From assembly GCF_000152725.1 (NCBI RefSeq), contig NZ_CH724131.1, positions 2,015,739 to 2,079,738 on the forward strand: a stretch of 64,000 nucleotides of DNA, given 5' to 3'. This DNA comes from Pseudooceanicola batsensis HTCC2597 (GTDB lineage: Bacteria > Pseudomonadota > Alphaproteobacteria > Rhodobacterales > Rhodobacteraceae). The notes under the pieces were generated by a model that saw only the letters and a program-made list of their open reading frames with translations, did no database searches and was not told where the DNA came from. The translations under genes were made by a program, and so were the position numbers. The first letter of the stretch is position 1. Every line of letters begins with the position of its first letter. Below, one piece after another: positions 36,202 to 44,070 of the stretch.

Positions 36202-37241
36202 GTCCCTCCGATCACGCGCCGCTGGCCTTCCCGTGGTCCGAGATTCCGGACCCGGGCAAGGCCGTCGAGGTCGCCGAGGGCGTGCTTTGGATCTCGTTCT
36301 CTCTGCCGATGGCGTTGAAATGGGTCAATGTCGTCGCCCTCGATGACGGGGACAGCTGGACTGTCGTCGACACCGGCACGCATCGGCCCGACACGGTCGA
36401 GGAATGGCAGGCGGTGCTCTCCGGCCCCCTCGGCGGCAAGCCGCTGCGCCGCGTCATCTGCACGCACCATCACCCCGATCACGTGGGTATGCTGGGCTGG
36501 TTGATGACAAATCACGGGGCCGAGCACTGGGCCTCGCGCACCTCCTACCTGCTGACCCGGATGCTGGTTCTGGACGAGGAAAAGTATCCCTCGGCCGCCG
36601 CCATCAAGTACTGGACGCGGGCCGGCATGCCGCGCGACAAGCTGAACCGGCGCAGGACCGAGCGGCCCTTCAACTTCTCCGACATCGTGCACCCCGTGCC
36701 CGTCGGTCACACGCGGATCCAGCAGGGCGACGTGATCCGCGCCGGCGGACGCGACTGGGATGTGCACATGGGCAACGGCCACGCGCCCGAGCACGTGACC
36801 ATGTGGTCGCGCGACGACAACCTCGTCATCGCCGGGGACCAGGTGCTGCCGACGATCAGTCCGAACGTGGGTGTCCAGCCCGCCGAGCCCGAGGCCGATC
36901 CGCTGGCGGAATGGCTGGAAGCCTGCGAACGCCTCAGCGGTCTCGCGCGCGAGGATCAGCTCGTCATCGGGGGTCACAAGCTTCCCTTCACGGGTCTGCC
37001 CCGCCGCATGAACGACCTGATCGCGAACCATCACACCGCGCTCGACCGGCTGGTCGAACATATCCGCGAACCGAAGGTCGCGGTCGAGTGTTTCTCGCCG
37101 CTTTTCAAGCGCGAGATCGTCGACGAGATCTATGGCCTTGCGATGGTGGAGGCCTATGCTCATCTCCAGCACCTTCACAAGTCCGGGCGCGCCACCCGCA
37201 CCCTGCGCGACGATGGTGCCTACCTCTGGGAGGCGACATGA
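36198..37241 (+). CDS. MBL-fold metallo-hydrolase
   Basis: 347 residues, beta-lactamase-like fold with the metal motif THHHPDHVG (about residue 90), a later GNGHAPEHV and VIAGDQVLPTISPN. It likely hydrolyses a thioester or ester related to the acyl-CoA dehydrogenase product, which is inference from gene order. The start codon is TTG, overlapping the upstream TGA (TTGA) with GAGGAA 10 nt before, so translation is coupled. Its own stop overlaps the next gene's ATG. Confidence 0.9.
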   Translation: MSPSDHAPLAFPWSEIPDPGKAVEVAEGVLWISFSLPMALKWVNVVALDDGDSWTVVDTGTHRPDTVEEWQAVLSGPLGGKPLRRVICTHHHPDHVGMLGWLMTNHGAEHWASRTSYLLTRMLVLDEEKYPSAAAIKYWTRAGMPRDKLNRRRTERPFNFSDIVHPVPVGHTRIQQGDVIRAGGRDWDVHMGNGHAPEHVTMWSRDDNLVIAGDQVLPTISPNVGVQPAEPEADPLAEWLEACERLSGLAREDQLVIGGHKLPFTGLPRRMNDLIANHHTALDRLVEHIREPKVAVECFSPLFKREIVDEIYGLAMVEAYAHLQHLHKSGRATRTLRDDGAYLWEAT

Positions 37242-37702
37242 CAGAAGACGATATCTCCACCTCGGCCGAAGCTCACGAGAACAGCGCGATGCCGCGCCGC
37301 CACGACGCCCTGCCCGAGGGCGAGCGCAAGCTGCCCGACCATGTCACGACCAAGCCGGCCAAGTCCAAGAGCCCGGCGGAATGGGCCTATGAGCGGTTGA
37401 TCCTCTATATTCAGAATTTCGAGGAAACGCTGGATGCGGATCACGAAGTCGCGATGGGGTTCGTCGGCGGAGAGACCGGCGTCCTGCGGATCGAGGGGAT
37501 GGGCTATTTCGATCCGGATATCGTGACCTTCTACGGAAAGGACGCCTCCGGTTCCCGGACCCAGCTGATCCAGCATGTCTCGCAGCTTTCGGTAACGCTT
37601 CGCGCCATGCGAAAGGTCTCAAAGCAGGAGGCGCCGCGCCGGATCGGGTTCCGCCTGCGCCGCGATCTGGAAAAGTCCACCGGGGCCGATACCGGGGCGT
37701 GA
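37238..37702 (+). CDS. conserved hypothetical protein (DUF6173-like)
   Basis: 154 residues, soluble. After a disordered N-terminus of about 40 residues comes SPAEWAYERLILYIQNFEETLDADHEVAMGF, a beta-rich middle (GVLRIEGMGYFDPDIVTFYG) and a helical LSVTLRAMRKV segment. It resembles the rhodobacterial family I recall as DUF6173; this is uncertain. It is coupled to the MBL gene by ATGA. No enzyme motif is visible. Confidence 0.75.
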   Translation: MTEDDISTSAEAHENSAMPRRHDALPEGERKLPDHVTTKPAKSKSPAEWAYERLILYIQNFEETLDADHEVAMGFVGGETGVLRIEGMGYFDPDIVTFYGKDASGSRTQLIQHVSQLSVTLRAMRKVSKQEAPRRIGFRLRRDLEKSTGADTGA

Positions 37703-37759
37703 CAGGCCCCGCGGGATCGGCTAATCAACCCACGAAAATCGACTGGAGGATGCCACGTC

Positions 37760-37894
37760 ATGGCTGAGCACAAGCACGGCGAAATGGATATCGAAGATCA
37801 GGAAAAAACCTTCGATGGCTTCGTCAAGATGTCCACCTGGGTCGCCGTAATTTCCATCGGGATCCTGATTTTCCTCGCTCTGTTCAACAGCTGA
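37760..37894 (+). CDS. aa3-type cytochrome c oxidase subunit IV
   Basis: 44 residues, MAEHKHGEMDIEDQEKTFDG then a single membrane helix WVAVISIGILIFLALF. This is the tiny subunit IV of rhodobacterial/Paracoccus aa3 cytochrome c oxidase. The main subunits are encoded elsewhere. It was found in the gap after the acyl-CoA dehydrogenase operon; its SD (GGAGG at 37745-37749) lies about 11 nt upstream. Confidence 0.92.
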   Translation: MAEHKHGEMDIEDQEKTFDGFVKMSTWVAVISIGILIFLALFNS

Positions 37895-37935
37895 CAGACT
37901 TTCGGGCGCCATCGCCGCCCTGACAGGAGACGACG

Positions 37936-38493
37936 ATGAAACGCCTGTTTCTTGCTCTGGCGGCAATAGCCGTTCTGGCCGGCTGCACCCGGAACCCCGA
38001 AGTCCAGCCGCCGCAGGAACTGGCGAACGTCGCCTACAGGAACACCGGTCCTACCTCGCTGACGCTCTACACGGTGATCAACAAGCGCAGCGGCGCGGGC
38101 GGGCACACCGCTCTCGAGGTGGATGGGTCGGAAAGCGTGCTCTTCGACCCTGCCGGCAGCTTCAAGGCGCAGGGGGTCGTGCGCTCGGGCGATGTTCTCT
38201 ACGGGTTCTCCCCTTCCGTGGAAGAGGCCTATCAGAGCCAACATGCCCGCAGCGCCTTTTATGTCACCAAACTGACCGTGCCGGTCACCCCCGAGGTGGC
38301 CGAACTGGCCCTGCAGCGGGTCAAGGCGAACGGCCCGGTTGGTGCGGCGCATTGCGCGCAGAGCACCTCGACCATCCTCAAGGGGCTGCCCGGGTTCGAA
38401 TCGATCCGTCAGACCTTCTATCCGCGCAAGCTCGAGTCCCAGTTCTCGGCGATTCCCGGCGCCCGGTCCGAGACGATCGAGGAAAACGACTGA
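37936..38493 (+). CDS. lipoprotein with permuted NlpC/papain-like residues
   Basis: 185 residues with a lipoprotein signal (lipobox LAGC at Cys17). The middle has GGHTALEVDGSESVLFDPAG, and later VGAAHCAQSTSTIL. A His near the first strand followed by a Cys at the start of a helix is the order seen in circularly permuted NlpC/P60 or LRAT/YiiX-like thiol hydrolases, so a cell-envelope amidase or acyl-transfer role is possible. That is inference. SD GGAGA lies about 8 nt before ATG 37936. Confidence 0.8.
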   Translation: MKRLFLALAAIAVLAGCTRNPEVQPPQELANVAYRNTGPTSLTLYTVINKRSGAGGHTALEVDGSESVLFDPAGSFKAQGVVRSGDVLYGFSPSVEEAYQSQHARSAFYVTKLTVPVTPEVAELALQRVKANGPVGAAHCAQSTSTILKGLPGFESIRQTFYPRKLESQFSAIPGARSETIEEND

Positions 38494-38500
38494 AGGCGTC

Positions 38501-38827
38501 TCAGCCCACCAGCCACAGCATCGCGTAGAGCGTGGCGAACCCCGACAGGATCGCGGCGAAGACCCGCCCCGTGAAGAGGCCGACACAGAGCGCGACCGAC
38601 GCCGCCGCCAGGCGTGCCGGGTCCGTCTGCCCGCCCGTCGCTGAAGGCCAGACGACCAGCGGCGCGACGAGGGCCGGCAGAACCGAGACGGCCGTGTACC
38701 GCAGATGCCGCAGCGCCCACTCCGGCAATTCCCGCCGACCGACCAGCCCCAGGAACATGAACCGCAGGGCAAAGCTGCCGACGCCGAGCGCGATGATGAC
38801 CAGCCAGAGTTCATGAGGGTCGATCAT
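38501..38827 (-). CDS. azlD: AzlD-family branched-chain amino acid exporter small subunit
   Basis: 108 residues with three to four hydrophobic helices and the AzlD pattern (ALRFMFLGLVGRRELPEWALRHLRYTAV). It works with AzlC as a two-component exporter of branched-chain or related amino acids. The start overlaps the azlC stop by 4 nt. It converges with the lipoprotein gene, 7 nt apart. Confidence 0.9.
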   Translation of the reverse strand: MIDPHELWLVIIALGVGSFALRFMFLGLVGRRELPEWALRHLRYTAVSVLPALVAPLVVWPSATGGQTDPARLAAASVALCVGLFTGRVFAAILSGFATLYAMLWLVG

Positions 38828-39546
38828 CCCTGTGCCTCCTTCGCGAGTTTCCGATTGACCCAGAGCTCGGCCTGGGCCCCCGCAATCATGCCGAGCAGCG
38901 CCGATGCAAGCAGGCCGAGGTTGAGGGGCAGACCCGCCAGCACGAGCGACATGGTCACCGCCACACCGGCCGCCGCTAGATGCGGCACCGTCCGCAGCAT
39001 CGGCGCGATCATCGCGATGAACGTGATCGGCAGCGCAAAGTCCAACGCGAATTCGGGCGGGATGGTGTTGCCGATCAGCGCGCCAACGACCGTCAGGACG
39101 TACCACATCGGGCAGATCGGCGTGACGCAACCGAAGAAATAGGCGACCTTCTGCGCCAGGCTCCAGTCCCGTTCCTTCTCGAACGTGGCCGTGGCAAGCG
39201 CGAAACTCTGGTCCACGGTGAAATAGGCCACCAACGCCCGCTGCCAGAGCGGGGCCGCGCCCAGATGCGTCGTCAGCGACGCCGAATACATCGCCATGCG
39301 CAGGTTGATGGCCAGGGCTGACAGGATCACGATGAGGGTCGGCGCATTATCCTGCAGCAGTTGCAGCGCGGCGAACTGCGCGGCCCCGGCGATGACGACG
39401 ACGGAAAACGCCAACGCCTCGAGCACGTTGAGGCCGGCTTCGGTCGCGACGACCCCGAACAGGAGCGAAAACGGCCCGATGACCAGCAGGAACGGCAGGC
39501 CGTCGCGGACCCCGCGCCAGTAGGCCGAGGAAGGTGTGGAGGACAT
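38824..39546 (-). CDS. azlC: AzlC-family branched-chain amino acid exporter large subunit
   Basis: 240 residues with about six hydrophobic helices. The blocks WRGVRDGLPFLLVIGPFSLLFGVVA, GAAQFAALQLL, INLRMAMYSASL and YFTVDQSFALA are characteristic of AzlC/YgaZ. It is coupled to azlD in an ATGA overlap. The substrate was not determined from sequence. Confidence 0.93.
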   Translation of the reverse strand: MSSTPSSAYWRGVRDGLPFLLVIGPFSLLFGVVATEAGLNVLEALAFSVVVIAGAAQFAALQLLQDNAPTLIVILSALAINLRMAMYSASLTTHLGAAPLWQRALVAYFTVDQSFALATATFEKERDWSLAQKVAYFFGCVTPICPMWYVLTVVGALIGNTIPPEFALDFALPITFIAMIAPMLRTVPHLAAAGVAVTMSLVLAGLPLNLGLLASALLGMIAGAQAELWVNRKLAKEAQG

Positions 39547-39661
39547 CGGAAAATTCTCGTATGCAAGGACGCGACAGCACTAGGACGAGCGGCAACGCGA
39601 TGCAACCATGCCACCCCGGCAAACACGCCTTTGCCCGCCGCGCGCGGCGGGGCCGGGCTTC

Positions 39662-40276
39662 GTGATCGCGCCGCCCGGGGTCATCCTGGCCGGAGGGCTG
39701 TCGCGTCGCATGGAACGCGGAGAGAAATCCTTGGCCCTCCTCGGCGGGCGCCCGCTGGTGGCGCATGTCATCCACAGGCTGGCGCCGCAATGCGAAGACC
39801 TTGCGATCAATGCCAACGGACCGCCGGCCCGGTTCGCGCGCTTCGGCCTTCCCGTGCTGCCGGACCCCGTGCCGGACCGGCCGGGACCCCTGGCCGGGAT
39901 CCTGGCGGCGATGCACTGGGCGGCGGAGCGCGGCGACGACAGGGTGCTCACCGTATCGGCGGACGCGCCCTTTCTGCCGGGCGACCTGGTCCCGAAATTG
40001 CTGCTGGCCCTAGAAGAAACCGGCCCCCGCCCCGCCCTTGCGCAAAGCGGCGGTCGCGTGCATCCGGTCTGTGCGCTGTGGCCTGTGGCACTGCGCGACA
40101 GGCTGGCCGATACCCTGGCCGCAGGAACCCGGAAGGTCCGCGACTGGACCGACACCGTCGCGGCCACCGCGGCGGATTTTCCCGCGACCGATCCCGACCC
40201 GTTCTTCAACGTCAATACGCCGGACGATCTTGCCCGGGCCGAACGGTATCTGACCGCCGGACAGCCGCCTGTCTAA
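39662..40276 (+). CDS. mobA: molybdenum cofactor guanylyltransferase
   Basis: About 204 residues: the nucleotidyltransferase signature VILAGGLSRRMERGEKSLALL at the N-terminus, PDPVPDRPGPLAGIL, and VSADAPFLP. The enzyme links GMP to molybdopterin to form MGD. GTG 39662 is chosen because the preceding in-frame residues after ATG 39608 look non-coding; the start is therefore uncertain by 18 codons. The 3' end overlaps the convergent gene by 4 nt. moaB lies 13 kb away. Confidence 0.9.
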   Translation: MIAPPGVILAGGLSRRMERGEKSLALLGGRPLVAHVIHRLAPQCEDLAINANGPPARFARFGLPVLPDPVPDRPGPLAGILAAMHWAAERGDDRVLTVSADAPFLPGDLVPKLLLALEETGPRPALAQSGGRVHPVCALWPVALRDRLADTLAAGTRKVRDWTDTVAATAADFPATDPDPFFNVNTPDDLARAERYLTAGQPPV

Positions 40277-41286
40277 TTGAAAATCCCGGCGACACGACCC
40301 AGCAGCATGAAGGCGCGCGAGGTGCGCGTTTCTGACAGGGCGGTGATCTCCTGATCGGTGGCCGTTTCTTCGAAGGCGACGAACATCTGGTCGAACCGGC
40401 GGAGGAAGTGATGCGCCGCGTCGCGGAACACCGGATCCTGACGCATGCGGCCGGCGGTCAGCGCCAGCGACGATCTGTCCCGGATACCGCCGAGCGCCGC
40501 AACCACACGCCCGCGTTCCCCCTGCGCGAAACGCCGCCAGATTTCCGGCCGCGCCATGTCGGGTCGCAGGTCGTCCATGAATATGCCGTCCTGGCTGAGC
40601 AGTGTCAGCACGTCCTGCGCCGCCTGGATGAGGTTCGCGGTCGGCCGGTCCTTGAGCACCTGGCGCAGGGCTGCGAACCCGACCTCGTCCTCGGCCGTTT
40701 CGGGAAAGTTCAGCGCGCGGATGAAGGTCGTGCGGGGCAACGGCGCCGTCGCCACCTCCTCGACCGTGTCGAGTGGCAGGTCGGCCTGCTCCTCTTCCTC
40801 GACCGCCGGGGGATCGTCCGGCCCGGTCTGCGCCGCCGCGATGGTGCGGGTGGTATGGAAGGTGGCCAGCGCGGTCTCGGTCTTGCGCTGCGCCGCCGCG
40901 ATCTCGTCCAGCTTGCGGGTGATGCTGTCGCCGCCGCCCTCTCCGCCCTGTGCATCGGCAAGGTGACTGTCGCGGATCGCCTCTATCGCGGCCTGGATGC
41001 GCCGGCTCTCCTGCCGGATCACGCGGGTCGACCGGGTGGCGGAGGCCGCGACCCAGAACATGCCCACGGGCAGGAAGACGCCCAGCAGGACCATGACGAA
41101 GGTCAGCGGATCATAGCCGGTCGCCTCCGCCGGAGCGTTTCTCATGACGAAGAAGAAGGCGCCGGCGCCCGCCAGCCAGAGGACCGACAGCACCAGCGCG
41201 ATGACCTCGGCCGGACTCAGCCGGTCCTCGGCCTGCCTGTCGTAGACGCCGACCGGTGTCGGCTGCGTGTCGGTCTTGTCGATCAT
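40273..41286 (-). CDS. conserved membrane protein of unknown function
   Basis: 337 residues: a Thr/Pro-rich cytoplasmic tail, two membrane helices (about 29-49 and 61-82), a coiled coil with Arg/Gln/Glu repeats (about 90-150), an acidic linker, then an alpha-helical C-terminal domain of about 150 residues (RALNFPETAEDEVGFAALRQVL...). No enzymatic motif is recognised. ATG 41286 is preferred over a TTG 39 nt upstream. It lies just downstream of greA on the same strand. Confidence 0.75.
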   Translation of the reverse strand: MIDKTDTQPTPVGVYDRQAEDRLSPAEVIALVLSVLWLAGAGAFFFVMRNAPAEATGYDPLTFVMVLLGVFLPVGMFWVAASATRSTRVIRQESRRIQAAIEAIRDSHLADAQGGEGGGDSITRKLDEIAAAQRKTETALATFHTTRTIAAAQTGPDDPPAVEEEEQADLPLDTVEEVATAPLPRTTFIRALNFPETAEDEVGFAALRQVLKDRPTANLIQAAQDVLTLLSQDGIFMDDLRPDMARPEIWRRFAQGERGRVVAALGGIRDRSSLALTAGRMRQDPVFRDAAHHFLRRFDQMFVAFEETATDQEITALSETRTSRAFMLLGRVAGIFN

Positions 41287-41321
41287 CGACGGGTCCGCTG
41301 AGAGATTCGGCTTGGCCCCAT

Positions 41322-41792
41322 TCAACTATATTCGATCTTAAGAATCTCATAGGACCGGTCGCCGCCCGGCGTGCGCACCTCGACCGAATCGCCCTCTTCC
41401 TTGCCGATGAGAGCCCGCGCGATCGGGGATTTGACGTTCAAGAGGCCCTTTTCGATGTCGGCCTCGTATTCGCCGACGATCTGCCACGTCTTTTCCTCGT
41501 CCGTATCCTCGTCGACGACCGTGACCTTGGCGCCGAATTTCACCGCCCCCGAGAGGGTCTTGGGATCGATCACATCGGCGAGCGAGATCACGCCCTCGAG
41601 TTCCTTGATACGGCCCTCGATGAAAGACTGCTTTTCCCGGGCCGAGTGATACTCGGCGTTCTCCGACAGATCGCCCAGCTCACGCGCCTCGGCGATGGCC
41701 TTGATGATGGCCGGCCGCTCGACGCTCTTGAGGTGCTTCAGCTCGGCCTCGAGTGCGGTGAAACCGGCGCGGGTCATCGGGATCTTTTCCAT
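41322..41792 (-). CDS. greA: transcript cleavage factor GreA
   Basis: 156 residues: the N-terminal coiled coil (about 1-75) with the tip acidic residues DLSENAEYH that stimulate RNA polymerase to cleave backtracked transcripts, and a C-terminal FKBP-like domain ending in [15 protein letters not shown] 41792 follows GTGGAGG. The leader holds a perfect 13-bp hairpin (41812-41842). Confidence 0.97.
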   Translation of the reverse strand: MEKIPMTRAGFTALEAELKHLKSVERPAIIKAIAEARELGDLSENAEYHSAREKQSFIEGRIKELEGVISLADVIDPKTLSGAVKFGAKVTVVDEDTDEEKTWQIVGEYEADIEKGLLNVKSPIARALIGKEEGDSVEVRTPGGDRSYEILKIEYS

Positions 41793-41811
41793 CGGGTCCT
41801 CCACGGCAATA

Positions 41812-41842
41812 GCGAAGGGGCCTTGCACCAAGGCCCCTTCGC
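41812..41842 (-). promoter_or_regulatory. 13-bp perfect hairpin in the greA leader
   Basis: Arms 41812-41824 (GCGAAGGGGCCTT) and 41830-41842 with a 5-nt loop. It lies 20 nt before the greA start codon, just upstream of its SD. It has no T-tract on the greA strand, so it is not an ordinary terminator for that direction. Confidence 0.5.
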
Positions 41843-42241
41843 AAAACGTTCAGTTCACGGTACCTCACCCAATCGGGCGGGCAAATGCAAGAGAAATGCC
41901 GGTCACCGCTGGCAAGAGGCCACTTCCCACTCGATACTGTCGTGATCGTCGAAATCGAAACGGCGGCCCGGCCCGTGGTCGTGTTGCGGCCCGGCCCGGA
42001 TCCGGCCCGGCGCCCTCTGTGTTCTTGACGGCCCGATACCCTCGTCCCGCAAGACGGCCGGCTGGTTCATCATGCCCGCGGTCCGGTGGAAAGCCGGGGA
42101 CAGGGCGGCTCGACGCGGACCGGGGCCGCGTTACCTTATGGGAGATGCGCCGGAGCCGGCGGAAAAGCCATGACTTATGGCCCCGTGCGGGTTTTGACGC
42201 CCTGTCGCGATTGACCCGCCGCACCGCCGCACGATAATCAC
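41843..42241. other. non-coding region between greA and ETF-QO genes
   Basis: About 400 nt separating the divergent greA and ETF-QO genes. I see no small gene with SD and coding character, and no tRNA cloverleaf. It must hold both promoters; CGTTTTGCG and TTCTTGACGG patches are the most promoter-like parts but are not convincing. Confidence 0.35.
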
Positions 42242-42260
42242 TGCGAAACTTTATTTCGCA
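42242..42260 (+). promoter_or_regulatory. 7-bp dyad upstream of ETF-QO gene
   Basis: Perfect inverted repeat TGCGAAA-cttta-TTTCGCA ending 28 nt before the start codon. It may be an operator, since its size and AT-rich centre are unusual for the local GC-rich DNA. Confidence 0.45.
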
Positions 42261-42288
42261 AACGACCCCCGGGGGGAGAGGAAACACC

Positions 42289-43938
42289 ATGTCCGAAGTT
42301 CAGCGCGAGACGATGGAATACGACGTTGTCATCGTGGGCGCCGGTCCCGCTGGCCTGAGCGCCGCCATCCGTCTGAAACAGCTCGACGCCGATCTCGAGG
42401 TCGTCGTGCTGGAAAAGGGGTCCGAGGTCGGGGCGCATATCCTGTCGGGTGCCGTACTGGACCCCTGCGGGCTGTCGGCCCTGATACCCGACTGGAAGGA
42501 AAAGGGCGCGCCTCTGAACGTGCCGGTCAAGGACGACAATTTCCTTATCCTGGGCGAAGCGGGAAGTCTGCGGGTGCCCAATTTCCCCATGCCGCCGCTG
42601 ATGACCAACCACGGCAACTACATCGTCTCGATGGGGAACGTCTGCCGCTGGATGGCGGAACAGGCCGAGGAACTGGGCGTCGAGATTTTCCCCGGCATGG
42701 CCTGTTCGGAAATCGTCTACGGCGAGAACGGCACCGTCAAGGGCGTGGTCGCAGGCGAATTCGGCAGGAACCCCGACGGCACCGAAGGCCCGGGCTATGA
42801 GCCCGGCATGGAACTGCATGGCAAATACGTCTTCCTGGGCGAAGGCGTGCGCGGGTCCCTCTCGAAGCAGGTGATCGAGAAATACGGCCTCTCCGATGGC
42901 AAGGAGCCGCAGAAATACGGCCTCGGCATGAAGGAGATCTGGGAGATCGACCCCGCCAAGCACAAGGAGGGGACGGTGACCCACACCATGGGCTGGCCGC
43001 TCGGCTCCAACGCCGGCGGCGGGTCGTTCATCTATCACTTCGAAAACAATCAGGTGCTGATCGGCTTCGTCGTCCACCTGAACTACAAGAATCCCTACGT
43101 CTTCCCCTACATGGAATTCCAACGCTTCAAGCACCACCCGATCGTGGCCGAGCTGCTCGAGGGCGGCAAGCGGGTCGCCTATGGCGCGCGCGCGATCTCG
43201 GAGGGCGGGTACCAGTCGATGCCGCAGATGGTCGCCCCGGGCGTCGCCCTGCTTGGATGTTCGGTCGGGATGGTCAACGTGCCGCGGATCAAGGGCAACC
43301 ACAACGCCATGCTGTCGGGCAAGGCCGCCGCCGAAGCGGCGCACAAGGCGATCAAGGCCGGGCGGTCGCGGGACGAGCTGCACGACTACGAGGAGGAGGT
43401 CCGGACGGGCGCCATCGGCAAGGACCTCAAGAAGGTGCGCAACGTCAAGCCGCTCTGGTCCAAGTACGGCCTCGCCGCATCCCTGACGGTCGGCGGCTTC
43501 GACATGTGGACCAACACCCTGGGCTTTTCCCTGCTGGGCACGCTCAAGCATGGCAAGTCGGATGCGAAAGCGACCGAGATCGCCGAGAATCACACCCCGA
43601 TCGAGTACCCCAAGCCCGACGGCAAGCTCAGCTTCGACCGGCTGACCAACGTCTCCTTCTCGATGACGAACCACGAAGAGAACCAGCCGGCGCATCTCAA
43701 ACTCAAGGACCCGAACGTCCCCGTTCTGGACAACCTGCCCAAATACGCCGGCCCCTCGGCCCGCTACTGCCCGGCCGGTGTTTACGAGTTCGTGCAGGAA
43801 GAGGGCGAGAAGCCGCGCTTCGTGATCAACTTCCAGAACTGCGTCCACTGCAAGACCTGCGACATCAAGGATCCGCCGCAGAACATCGTGTGGACCACGC
43901 CCCAGGGCGGCGACGGGCCGAATTATCCCAATATGTGA
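42289..43938 (+). CDS. electron transfer flavoprotein-ubiquinone oxidoreductase
   Basis: 549 residues, membrane-associated flavoprotein that passes electrons from ETF (acyl-CoA and choline/sarcosine-type dehydrogenases) to ubiquinone. FAD motif VVIVGAGPAGLSAAIRL at 14-30, the SEVGAHILSGAV block, and the C-terminal 4Fe-4S site YCPAGVYEF ... NFQNCVHCKTCDIKDP are all present. Full family length. GGGGGGAGAGG precedes ATG 42289. Confidence 0.96.
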   Translation: MSEVQRETMEYDVVIVGAGPAGLSAAIRLKQLDADLEVVVLEKGSEVGAHILSGAVLDPCGLSALIPDWKEKGAPLNVPVKDDNFLILGEAGSLRVPNFPMPPLMTNHGNYIVSMGNVCRWMAEQAEELGVEIFPGMACSEIVYGENGTVKGVVAGEFGRNPDGTEGPGYEPGMELHGKYVFLGEGVRGSLSKQVIEKYGLSDGKEPQKYGLGMKEIWEIDPAKHKEGTVTHTMGWPLGSNAGGGSFIYHFENNQVLIGFVVHLNYKNPYVFPYMEFQRFKHHPIVAELLEGGKRVAYGARAISEGGYQSMPQMVAPGVALLGCSVGMVNVPRIKGNHNAMLSGKAAAEAAHKAIKAGRSRDELHDYEEEVRTGAIGKDLKKVRNVKPLWSKYGLAASLTVGGFDMWTNTLGFSLLGTLKHGKSDAKATEIAENHTPIEYPKPDGKLSFDRLTNVSFSMTNHEENQPAHLKLKDPNVPVLDNLPKYAGPSARYCPAGVYEFVQEEGEKPRFVINFQNCVHCKTCDIKDPPQNIVWTTPQGGDGPNYPNM

Positions 43939-43982
43939 GCGATCCTCTGACAACACTGTCATGTGAAGATCACAATTCGCGA

Positions 43983-44012
43983 AATGCGGGGGGGCCCAAG
44001 CTCCCCCGCATT
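43983..44012. terminator. terminator-like hairpin after ETF-QO gene
   Basis: Perfect 10-bp stem AATGCGGGGG (43983-43992) with 44003-44012 and a 10-nt loop, 45 nt after the stop. It has no U-tract on the plus strand, so efficiency is doubtful. Confidence 0.5.
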
Positions 44013-44070
44013 GCGTTGTGGCAGGCGCATCCCGTAGTCTGTGAGAACCCTAAGACAGGCGAGGGATGGT

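Noticed and set aside
42110-42240. Small plus-strand frame starting with MRRSRRKSHDLW
   Set aside because: No homology recognised, strongly biased Arg content, and no clear SD. Likely chance in GC-rich DNA.
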